Assembly (NCBI GenBank): GCA_963578105.1
Contig: CAUZBP010000110.1
Coordinates: 1-14,487, forward strand
DNA: 14,487 nucleotides
Reading direction: 5' to 3'
DNA from: GCA-2718815 sp963578105
GTDB lineage: Bacteria; Planctomycetota; Planctomycetia; Pirellulales; Pirellulaceae
The translations under genes were made by a program, and so were the position numbers. The notes beneath the pieces were generated by a model that ran no database searches, was not told the DNA's origin, and saw only the letters and a list, made by a program, of their open reading frames with translations. Below, piece after piece: positions 5,888 to 12,737 of the stretch (its first letter is position 1; every line of letters begins with the position of its first letter).

Positions 5888-7942
5888 ATGCGCGTAGCTG
5901 GTTATTTACTTGTTTTATTAATGCTGGCAGTCGCTGGACGCGCAGATTCCACACGCGACTCGAAAGCACCGGTGAGCTCACACTGGTCCTATCAGTCTCC
6001 CGTCCGGCAACCAGTGCCCCAAGTGCGCAACGCGGTGTGGCCTGCCGGTGTGCTGGACAGTTTCATCCTCCGGCGACTCGAGCGGCACGACCTGCCACCG
6101 GCCGGACCCGCGGATCGGGGGACCTGGTTGCGGCGCGTCTACCTGGACGTGATTGGCCTGCCGCCCACTTCGTCTCAAGTCGATGCGTTCGTGAACGATC
6201 CGTCGCCCGTGGCGCGACAACGCATGATCGACCGCTTGTTGGCGGATCCGGGCTATGGTGAGCGATGGGCCCGGTTCTGGCTTGATCTGGCACGCTATTC
6301 CGACACGGTAGGGTACGAAGGGGACCCGGAAGTCTATTTTGCCTGGCGTTACCGTGACTACGTCATCGATGCGTTCAACGCGGACAAACCTTTCAATCGC
6401 TTTATCACACAGCAGCTTGCCGGTGACGAAATTTCGGATGCGTTTGGTGCCGTCCGGTTACCCAAGTCGGATCCGGAGGGGGTCGTGGCGACGACGTTTT
6501 TGCGTTTGGCGCCGTTTACCGAGCCTCGTGGCGATAAAACCCGGCACGAGATGCTCAGCGAGATGACTTCGACAGTGGGTTCGGTGTTTTTGGGCATGAC
6601 GATCGGTTGTGCCCAATGTCATGACCACAAATACGACGAAATTTCGACGAAGGATTTCTACCGGATGAAGGCGTTTTTCGCCACGGTGGAGTTGCCGGCT
6701 CCGCTCCGGGAGGACACCTACCAGGTTGGCCAATCGTTACCGGCGCCGTTTTACCGTCACGGACAGGAACAAAGGGTCCGGGACTTGGAAAAGAAGATTC
6801 GTCAGGAAATCGAGGCTGCTGAAAAATCTAAAAATAAAGCACATGTGAAGACTTTAGGAAATGTGCTGTTGCGACTGCGGCCCATGGCCTACGCGCTCAC
6901 GCATTCCTTGGGGCCACCTTTCGGTCCTGGTGTTCCCGCATCCCACGTAATGGTGCGAGGAGAGTATGACAATTATGGAGAACGGGTGTGGCCCGGCTTT
7001 CCGGTGGCGCTGACCGGGCATCAACGGCCCGCCAAAATTCGCCTGGATCCGTACGGGCGATGGCCCACTCGTGGGCGACGATTGGCATTGGCCAAGTGGA
7101 TTGCGGATCCAGACAATCCTTTAGTCGCCCGTGTACTGGTGAATCGGCTGTGGCAGCATCATTTTGGTCGTGGAATTGTGGCGACTCCCAGTGATTTTGG
7201 AAACCTGGGGGCGGAACCCACACATCCCGAGCTACTCGATTGGCTTGCCCGCCGATTTGTTGAAAACCGGTGGAGTATCAAATCGCTGCAACGCTTGATG
7301 CTGGTTTCCACGACGTATCGACAGACGTCTGGTAGAACCCATGCCAAAGCACAGGAAACCGACACCGAGAACCACTTGTTGTGGAAGTTTCGCCGTCGTC
7401 GTTTGGAGGGGGAAGCGATTCGAGACAGTATCTTGCAGGCGAGCGGGCGACTGAACCGGGACTTGGGGGGTTTGCCAGTGTTTCCGCCATTGCCTGACGA
7501 TCTTGCGGAGCGTCAGAAGGTCATGGGCCAGATACGCTGGGAGACTTCCACCGGGCCGGAAACCCGTAAACGCAGTATTTATATTTTCCAGAGGCGCTCG
7601 TTGAACATGCCTCTGCTGGATGCGTTTGATGCGCGGGTTGTCAGCGATTCTTGCGCTCTACGGCGAAATTCCGTGACTGCTTTACAGTCGCTCTCGATGT
7701 ACAATGGACCGCTGGTCAATACCGAATTGCCTCACCTGGTAAAGCGTGTGCGTTCCGAGGCAGGTCCTGGGCGGACGGAACAAATCCAATGTGCATTCCG
7801 GCTTGCGTTAGGCCGGTTGCCAACCGCGAGCGAACAGGACCAGGCCGTGGACTTGCTGGCGGCCAGCCAGCCGAGGTCGGCTGGACTGGCTGGTCTTTGC
7901 CGGGTTCTGCTGAATACGAACGAATTCATCTATGTAGATTGA
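5888..7942 (+). CDS. Exported DUF1549/DUF1553 (PSCyt2-PSD1) protein
   Basis: The 684-residue product belongs to the large planctomycete family with a DUF1549 (PSCyt2) domain at about residues 50-260 and a DUF1553 (PSD1) domain at about 385-660. Residues 1-18 form a signal peptide (MRVAGYLLVLLMLAVAGRA), with cleavage near residues 19-20. The PSCyt2 part ends in GCAQCHDHKYD, a CxxCH haem-c-type motif with Cys241, Cys244 and His245. A charged, possibly coiled segment lies at 295-320. PSD1 landmarks include LVARVLVNRLWQHHFGRGIV and a Tyr/Arg-rich block near 475. The N-terminal cytochrome (PSCyt1) domain of longer relatives is absent. The biochemical role of the family is unestablished; electron transfer or polymer binding are guesses. 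The DUF1501 gene follows after 62 bases and is almost surely its partner. ATG 5888 fits the signal peptide and promoter. Confidence 0.9.
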   Translation: MRVAGYLLVLLMLAVAGRADSTRDSKAPVSSHWSYQSPVRQPVPQVRNAVWPAGVLDSFILRRLERHDLPPAGPADRGTWLRRVYLDVIGLPPTSSQVDAFVNDPSPVARQRMIDRLLADPGYGERWARFWLDLARYSDTVGYEGDPEVYFAWRYRDYVIDAFNADKPFNRFITQQLAGDEISDAFGAVRLPKSDPEGVVATTFLRLAPFTEPRGDKTRHEMLSEMTSTVGSVFLGMTIGCAQCHDHKYDEISTKDFYRMKAFFATVELPAPLREDTYQVGQSLPAPFYRHGQEQRVRDLEKKIRQEIEAAEKSKNKAHVKTLGNVLLRLRPMAYALTHSLGPPFGPGVPASHVMVRGEYDNYGERVWPGFPVALTGHQRPAKIRLDPYGRWPTRGRRLALAKWIADPDNPLVARVLVNRLWQHHFGRGIVATPSDFGNLGAEPTHPELLDWLARRFVENRWSIKSLQRLMLVSTTYRQTSGRTHAKAQETDTENHLLWKFRRRRLEGEAIRDSILQASGRLNRDLGGLPVFPPLPDDLAERQKVMGQIRWETSTGPETRKRSIYIFQRRSLNMPLLDAFDARVVSDSCALRRNSVTALQSLSMYNGPLVNTELPHLVKRVRSEAGPGRTEQIQCAFRLALGRLPTASEQDQAVDLLAASQPRSAGLAGLCRVLLNTNEFIYVD

Positions 7943-7956
7943 GTGAAAAGGTTGAT

Positions 7957-7986
7957 CGATCTTGGGTGCTTGAGCAGTGAAGATCG
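7957..7986. repeat. Inverted repeat in the PSD1-DUF1501 spacer
   Basis: CGATCTT (7957-7963) and AAGATCG (7980-7986) form a perfect 7-bp stem around a 16-base loop, ending 18 bases before the DUF1501 start. It could act in mRNA processing or translation of the second gene of the pair. No T-tract follows, so it should not block readthrough. Confidence 0.3.
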
Positions 7987-8004
7987 GACGATTAGGTTGA
8001 ACAG

Positions 8005-9468
8005 ATGTCGATGATCCATGACTTTGGCTGCCGTTTCAGCTTGACGCGACGCGACTTGTTAGCGCGCGCATTCAATGGTCTGGGCCTGTTGGGACTGGGA
8101 GATCTTCTGGCCAGCGACGCCTCGGCGGCCGGACAGTCGCTCAATCCCCTGGCTGTCCGGCCACCCCATCATCAGCCGAAGGCGAAACGCTGCATCTTCG
8201 TTTTCATGGCCGGGGGCGCCAGCCAACTGGAGACGTTTGAATTCAAGCCGAAGTTGGCGAAATACGCCGGCCAATCGATGCCGAAAGTGCCCAACCTGAA
8301 GGGCGAACTGGCAGGCAAATCGAATTTTCCCTATGTGGTGTTTCCCACCCGGTTTGGTTTCGGGCAGCACGGTCAGTCGGGCCGTTACATTTGTGATCTT
8401 TTTCCGCACCTGGCAAAGTGTGTGGATGACCTGGCGTTCATCCATGGTATCGAGGTCGACAACAATAATCATGGCCCGGCGACCCTGCACATGAACACGG
8501 GGTCGATTTTTCCTGGAAGTCCGTCGGTTGGCTCGTGGGTCAATTACGGGCTGGGTAGTTCCAATCAGGACATGCCGGGTTACGTGGTCATTCAAGATCC
8601 ACGTGGAGCGCCGATGAATGGTGCCGATGTCTGGAGCAATGGATTCCTGCCGGCTTCTTATCAGGGAACTTTGTTTCGATCTGAAGGTTCGCCAGTCATC
8701 AACCTCCGGCGGCCGGTGGGAATGTCCCAGGAACAGCAACGTCTCGAATTTGATCTGCTCAATCGGCTTAACACGCAGCATGCTGCCGCGCGTCAGGAAG
8801 CCAATGACCTGGAGGCGCGGATCAGCGCTTACGAATTGGCTTACCGTATGCAGATGGAAGCACCGGAAGTCGTCGATCTGTCACGGGAGACCGCCACGAC
8901 CAGAGAAATGTACGGGTTGGACAACACAACGACGGCTGGATTCGGCCGGCAGTGCCTGTTGGCGCGCCGCATGGCGGAAAAGGGAGTCCGGTTTACCTTG
9001 TTGGTGCACGGTGTCGAAAACAGACAATACAGTTGGGATGACCATGTAGACATCGGCGGACAGATGCCCAGGCACGCTGCGGAAGTCGATCGTCCGATTG
9101 CCGGTTTATTAAATGATCTCAAGCAGCGGGGAATGTTGAACGAAACGTTGGTCGTATGGGCTTCTGAAATGGGACGCACGCCTTTCATGAACAACATTCC
9201 CCCGTCCAAGACACCGGGACGGGACCACAATCAGTATGCGCTGGTGATGTGGATGGCCGGCGGTGGCGTCAGGGCGGGGGCGACGGTTGGCGAAACCGAC
9301 GAATTTGGTTTAAGGGCATTGGGTGAAAGTGTTCCCGTGCGTGATGTGCATGCAACGATTTTGCATTTGATGGGACTGGATGACAAGCGACTTCGGTACC
9401 TGCATGCGGGGCGCTGGCGGCAGTTGACCGATCTGGGTGGCGATGTGTTGCAAGACATCATTGTCTGA
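8005..9468 (+). CDS. DUF1501 protein with Tat-type signal (alkaline phosphatase-like fold)
   Basis: This 487-residue protein is of the DUF1501 family, which belongs to the alkaline phosphatase/sulfatase-like superfamily. A twin-arginine signal is visible: TRRDLLA with Arg15-Arg16, then a hydrophobic stretch (AFNGLGLLGLGDLLA) and a probable cut near ASAAG at residues 39-43, so export in folded form is likely. Family landmarks are FMAGGASQLETFEFKP (usual GGPSHLDTFDPKP), NNNHGPATLHMNTG, GSWVNYGLG, EMGRTP, GRDHNQYALVMWMAGGGV and GETDEFG. The His/Asp-rich motifs could bind metal, but no enzyme activity is established for the family. It follows the PSCyt2/PSD1 gene by 62 bases, the usual planctomycete arrangement. 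ATG 8005 has only a weak ribosome site (TAGG); ATG 8011 is possible. Confidence 0.92.
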   Translation: MSMIHDFGCRFSLTRRDLLARAFNGLGLLGLGDLLASDASAAGQSLNPLAVRPPHHQPKAKRCIFVFMAGGASQLETFEFKPKLAKYAGQSMPKVPNLKGELAGKSNFPYVVFPTRFGFGQHGQSGRYICDLFPHLAKCVDDLAFIHGIEVDNNNHGPATLHMNTGSIFPGSPSVGSWVNYGLGSSNQDMPGYVVIQDPRGAPMNGADVWSNGFLPASYQGTLFRSEGSPVINLRRPVGMSQEQQRLEFDLLNRLNTQHAAARQEANDLEARISAYELAYRMQMEAPEVVDLSRETATTREMYGLDNTTTAGFGRQCLLARRMAEKGVRFTLLVHGVENRQYSWDDHVDIGGQMPRHAAEVDRPIAGLLNDLKQRGMLNETLVVWASEMGRTPFMNNIPPSKTPGRDHNQYALVMWMAGGGVRAGATVGETDEFGLRALGESVPVRDVHATILHLMGLDDKRLRYLHAGRWRQLTDLGGDVLQDIIV

Positions 9469-9579
9469 GCAGTGACACCGTCTGAAGGGCATTTGTTTGC
9501 CGGCTGCAGCCCCTGGTGGTCATCACAATCGCGCAGGTTCCCAGAGCCGTTCTTATCACTTGGAGCCACAGGCCGGACT

Positions 9580-9625
9580 GTCCTGTAACACGTCCTTGAT
9601 CACTGCGACCTGAATTTTACAGGAC
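9580..9625. terminator. Inverted repeat between convergent DUF1501 and FkbM genes
   Basis: GTCCTGTAA (9580-9588) is the exact reverse complement of TTACAGGAC (9617-9625), with a 28-base loop. The right arm includes the stop codon of the minus-strand methyltransferase gene (9617-9619). A 9-bp stem between two convergent genes may help end transcription on both sides, though the loop is long and there is no T-run. A terminator role is inference. Confidence 0.3.
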
Positions 9626-10423
9626 GGTTTTCATTTCACTCGGGGTGGCGACAAAGTCCTCCAGGCCCGGCAGGCTTTTTCCTTCGTCGGTCGGTGTTAC
9701 TTGATAATCACGCGACCGGAGGAATTCCAGGCATTGGTCTTTGACACCCTTCAGGTGGAAGTCGTGGGTCGCCAGCAAGATGCTCGGGCGGAACTGTTCG
9801 ATGGTCTGCCGTGCCCCCAGTAAAACGTCGTGTTCGGCCCCTTCCACATCAATTTTTATGAGATCAGGAGGCCGTAGCTGGCCTTTTTCAATGACGAGGT
9901 GATCAATCGAAACCTTGGGAACGCTGATCACCTCTTGGGACATTTGGAAATGGGCCGATTGAGTGACGTAGGTGTTTCCGGTTGGATTCTCGATATTTGA
10001 AAAGTCGACTGTTCCCTCTTCAGCCGCGACCGCGTAGGGCAGGACCTCAACGTTTTCTACGTGGTTCAAAGTTAAATGCCGCTCAAGCAGGGCGCGATTT
10101 GTCGGGAACGGTTCAAAGGCGTAGACCTGAACACCTTGTTTCGTTGCCAGGGCCATGGAGTAGTAGCCCACGTGCGCGCCCAGATCAAAAACGACTGCCT
10201 TGCCGTCCAGTTGCGACAGCACACTGGTCAGGGAATCGAGTTCATACGTACCGAAGATAAAAGGATTACCGGGTGCCACGGCAAATCGATATCCCTGCAG
10301 GGGACCGGACTGGATGCGGGTGGTGCAGTTCCTTGTCCAGGGAATCGTCCGCAGGATTCTGAAATACGTCCGGTACAAGTTTCTTCCAAAACTCAACTTA
10401 CCCTCTCCTGGGTGCGAAGACAT
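9617..10423 (-). CDS. FkbM-family SAM-dependent methyltransferase
   Basis: The 268-residue product has the FkbM methyltransferase layout: an N-terminal part of about 75 residues, then SAM motif I VFDLGAHVGYYS (78-89), the acidic residue after strand 2 in YAFEPFP (Glu104), and the family-specific KIDVEGAEHDVLLGA (190-204), followed by PSILLATHDF. Such enzymes methylate hydroxyl groups on sugars, polyketides or other small molecules and often sit near glycan genes; no such partner is seen here. I chose ATG 10423. The frame continues upstream to TTG 10489, adding 22 residues (MISWLLTRLQ...), and that start is possible. Neither has a clear ribosome site. The gene converges on DUF1501 and has a long, repeat-bearing upstream spacer. 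The substrate is unknown. Confidence 0.85.
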   Translation of the reverse strand: MSSHPGEGKLSFGRNLYRTYFRILRTIPWTRNCTTRIQSGPLQGYRFAVAPGNPFIFGTYELDSLTSVLSQLDGKAVVFDLGAHVGYYSMALATKQGVQVYAFEPFPTNRALLERHLTLNHVENVEVLPYAVAAEEGTVDFSNIENPTGNTYVTQSAHFQMSQEVISVPKVSIDHLVIEKGQLRPPDLIKIDVEGAEHDVLLGARQTIEQFRPSILLATHDFHLKGVKDQCLEFLRSRDYQVTPTDEGKSLPGLEDFVATPSEMKTVL

Positions 10424-10768
10424 CTTTCGAATTGCGGGGTAAAACCGGACTCGGCACAGTTGAAGTCTGGTGAGCAACCAGGAAATCAAAAGTCAATTCA
10501 ACCAGCCGAATCGTTGGACCTTAAATGTAAACGTTTTAGGCTCCCATGTTTTACGGTAACCGTTTCGGCGACACAATGGCTTCCTGCAGGGACCACTTCC
10601 GGGCCCAAGGTCGTCACGGTTTCGCGGGCGAGTCCAAATGTTGGAGGACACCTTTAAACCAGCAGTCTGATTTGCAGCGGGGCGGTCGTTTTCTGGTTTA
10701 ATAAAAGGTGTTTGCTAGCTGCCGGGTCGGACGATTTGAGGGAGTATTTCTGGCTACAAGAGAGTAGC
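10424..10768. other. Divergent spacer with palindromes and a long inverted repeat
   Basis: This 345-base stretch separates the FkbM gene (minus) from the DUF4864-like gene (plus) and should carry both promoters. No protein-like frame is visible beyond the possible N-terminal extension of FkbM up to 10489. It holds the palindromes AAACGTTT (10529-10536) and ACGGT-A-ACCGT (10553-10563), and a 15-bp bulged inverted repeat at 10648-10711. TTGACT on the minus strand (10496-10491) resembles a -35 box but has no -10 box at the right distance. Confidence 0.45.
10648..10711. repeat. 15-bp inverted repeat with a 4-base bulge
   Basis: ACACCTT (10648-10654) pairs with AAGGTGT (10705-10711), and TAAACCAG (10655-10662) pairs with CTGGTTTA (10693-10700). 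ATAA (10701-10704) is bulged and the loop is 30 bases. This is the longest inverted repeat I found in the window. It ends 57 bases before the DUF4864-like start. It could be a strong leader hairpin, a terminator for an unseen upstream transcript, or the ends of a small mobile remnant. No target duplication was seen. Confidence 0.4.
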
Positions 10769-11338
10769 ATGGGGAGTATGAAAAAAACTCTTGCAACGGT
10801 GTTGTCGGCCCTGGTTTGTTACAGCCTGCTATTGGTTTGCGAGATCGATATCGACCGACCTGGCAAAGCAAACGGCAAGTACCGCATCCAACTGACTTCT
10901 GCTGATGTATCTCGTGCTCCGGGCGTGCTGCTCCGTCGTCCGGATCCGCAGTTGACTCCGCGCGAGGTTGTGGCCATCCAGTTGCATGCCCTGAAATCTC
11001 CGGGAAAGGAAAATCAGGGAATTACGACTTGTTTCGAATTTGCATCACCGTCGAATCGGCAATCGACGGGGCCCCTGCCGCGGTTTTTAAAGATGGTCAA
11101 ATCTCCTCCCTATGGCACGCTCATTGAGCACCACTCGGCCCGGGTTCTCCGCGTTGAAGCCGATGGTGCCCAGGCGCTGGTGCTGGTGCAGATCATCGAT
11201 CGTGAGATGCAACCGGGCGCCTTTTTGTTCGCTCTTTCCAAGCAGAACGAAGACCCCTACAAAGGCTGCTGGATGACGGACTCCGTGGTGCCCGTGCCTG
11301 TCCCGCCTTCCCGGCGCCCACCACCCGTAGAAGCCTAG
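10769..11338 (+). CDS. Small membrane-anchored or secreted DUF4864-like protein
   Basis: The 189-residue product starts with Lys5-Lys6 and a hydrophobic segment at about 7-23 (TLATVLSALVCYSLLLV), a signal peptide or membrane anchor. Cys24 follows, but Val at -1 makes a poor lipobox. A folded domain at about 62-174 resembles DUF4864: TPREVVAIQLHAL, an FEFASPSNR segment, a PRFLKMVKSP helix, GTLIEHHSARVLRVE, then two beta strands ending in GCWMTDSVV. The last 15 residues are Pro-rich. ATG 10769 is preceded by GAGAG four bases away; ATG 10778 or the upstream frame from 10712 are less likely. The resemblance to DUF4864 is from memory of the pattern and moderately firm. Its role is unknown and it has no same-strand neighbours. 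Confidence 0.6.
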   Translation: MGSMKKTLATVLSALVCYSLLLVCEIDIDRPGKANGKYRIQLTSADVSRAPGVLLRRPDPQLTPREVVAIQLHALKSPGKENQGITTCFEFASPSNRQSTGPLPRFLKMVKSPPYGTLIEHHSARVLRVEADGAQALVLVQIIDREMQPGAFLFALSKQNEDPYKGCWMTDSVVPVPVPPSRRPPPVEA

Positions 11339-11357
11339 TAGCGGTCAGGGGAAATTC

Positions 11358-11378
11358 ACCGATGGAATCGCCGTCGGT
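11358..11378. terminator. Hairpin between convergent genes, possible bidirectional terminator
   Basis: ACCGATGG (11358-11365) pairs with CCGTCGGT (11371-11378), one pair being T-G, around a five-base loop. It lies 20 bases after the stop of the DUF4864-like gene and 18 bases past the stop of the facing M24 gene, where a shared terminator is expected. It lacks T-runs, so intrinsic termination is unproven. Confidence 0.35.
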
Positions 11379-11396
11379 AGCCCGCGTTGGTGTGGC

Positions 11397-12506
11397 TCAG
11401 GAGAGTTGCAATGGCCAGTCCGTCAGCAGTTCAACACCACTGCCGGTGACTCGATAATTCTGTTCCAGGCGTATGCCACCACGCAACTCGTCGTGGTAAA
11501 GACCTGGTTCGACCGTAAAGAACTCCCCTTCCTGGAAGGTGTTGTTCCAGTTGGAATTCAGACGTGGAGCTTCGTGTCCGGCGAGGCCCACACCGTGTCC
11601 CAGGTGATGTCCAAATCTCCAGGGATGAAATTCCGCCAGGTGTTGTTCGATTTGGTGAAACAGTTCTCGGCAACTGGCTGCCGGGCGCACGGTGGACTCG
11701 ACGATTGGAAAAACCGCGGCCAGGGCATCCCAGGCCCGCTGCTGTTGTTCACTGGGTTCTGAATCGACACAGAAGGTCCGGCAGTTGTCCGACCGGTAAC
11801 CCCTGAAGCCCACTCCCAGGTCGAGAATGTATAACTCACCCGGCTCGGCCCGCCTGTTTCGCGGAGGCCCGCCTGGTGAGTTGCATTGAAAGTCCTGGCC
11901 AAAGTAGGTCAGCCGTTCTCCCAGGGTTTCTGTCGCAACCGCCTGCAACTGGTTGTACATTTCCAATTCGGAAATGCCCGTCCGAATCGCGCTGCGCGCG
12001 TGCTCGTACATCGTACGATTGGCTTCATTGGCACGTGCCAGCATGCGCAGTTCATCGGGGTCTTTGCAACGTCTCAGGTCGAAGATCACGTCTCCGATGT
12101 CGATCCAATCGGCCTGCCAGGTTTGAGTGATTTGATGCCCGAGCAGTGAAAACTCTCCGCCGATTTGTGAGGGTGTGGTGCTCCATGATTGGTGCAAGGC
12201 TTCAAAACTGGAACGTTGCTGATCGTCGATCAGCGTTGCCAATCGCTGAGCCTCGTAAGGCAGTACGCAATCGGCTCCAAAAAGAATTTCGACCAGGTGT
12301 TGCGGGACCACAAGTTTCACTTCGCCATCGATGCTGATGCTTGCCACGGAGGCAAAAGGAGGGGGCACCCAGGCACCGGTCAGCCACTGAACCGATTCGG
12401 GGCGAGTCAGAAGTGCCAAGGAAAGATCGTGTTTTTCAAGCTCAGCAAGCAACCGTGTCTGTCGGCTTCGACAGCCGTCCAGGTCAACGGCAAACGGGTC
12501 ATTCAT
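11397..12506 (-). CDS. M24-family metallopeptidase (Xaa-Pro aminopeptidase/prolidase-like)
   Basis: The 369-residue protein has the creatinase-like N-terminal domain (about 1-150, including LTRPESVQWLTG) and the pita-bread catalytic domain (about 155-365). All five metal ligands of M24 peptidases can be seen: Asp229 (ILDLG), Asp240 (SDNCRTF), His304 (HLGHGVGL), Glu333 (VEPGLY) and Glu348 (RLEQNYRV). It should therefore be a two-metal peptidase removing residues next to proline, rather than metal-free creatinase. There is no signal peptide, so it is cytosolic. Unlike most genes here it has a good ribosome site: AAGGAG (minus strand, 12521-12516) nine bases before ATG. It is divergent from the M81 gene, with a 231-base spacer carrying repeated motifs. 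Exact specificity is not clear. Confidence 0.9.
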   Translation of the reverse strand: MNDPFAVDLDGCRSRQTRLLAELEKHDLSLALLTRPESVQWLTGAWVPPPFASVASISIDGEVKLVVPQHLVEILFGADCVLPYEAQRLATLIDDQQRSSFEALHQSWSTTPSQIGGEFSLLGHQITQTWQADWIDIGDVIFDLRRCKDPDELRMLARANEANRTMYEHARSAIRTGISELEMYNQLQAVATETLGERLTYFGQDFQCNSPGGPPRNRRAEPGELYILDLGVGFRGYRSDNCRTFCVDSEPSEQQQRAWDALAAVFPIVESTVRPAASCRELFHQIEQHLAEFHPWRFGHHLGHGVGLAGHEAPRLNSNWNNTFQEGEFFTVEPGLYHDELRGGIRLEQNYRVTGSGVELLTDWPLQLS

Positions 12507-12737
12507 GGTGGATAGCTCCTTGTTACTTTCGCGTGGACGGGATGGGCGTGAAGTGACAAACAGCGGGATGTTTTAGCCGTGACTCGCTGTTCGAGGGGAA
12601 TTGATTTTTCCGGTAGTCGCAGTAAAGTGATCAGTTTCGGGGTGCGTCGATGGTGGAATTATACCCGAGCGTCTTCATTGTTCGAGGTCCCATGACGACG
12701 CAACTCAGCCACGTCAGAAAAAATTAGTTGTGGACTC
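12507..12737. promoter_or_regulatory. Divergent control region between M24 and M81 genes
   Basis: Both genes read outward from this 231-base spacer. It contains AACAGCG/CGCTGTT, a perfect 7-bp inverted repeat (12559-12591, 19-base loop), and a 9-base direct repeat TGTTCGAGG at 12588-12596 and 12679-12687. The first direct-repeat copy overlaps the right arm of the inverted repeat. TTATAC (12659-12664) could be a -10 box for the M81 gene but has no matching -35 box. A shared regulator site is plausible but unproven. Confidence 0.35.

Noticed and set aside
7971..9475. Ten-base repeat TGAGCAGTGA after both PSD1 (7971-7980) and DUF1501 (9466-9475)
   Set aside because: Many ten-base matches are expected by chance in 14.5 kb, and flanking bases do not match.
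11397..12506. Creatinase, given a sarcosine oxidase gene in the same window
   Set aside because: Creatinase shares the M24 fold but lacks the metal ligands. This protein keeps all five (Asp229, Asp240, His304, Glu333, Glu348), and the oxidase gene is over 5 kb away, so a creatine pathway is not supported.
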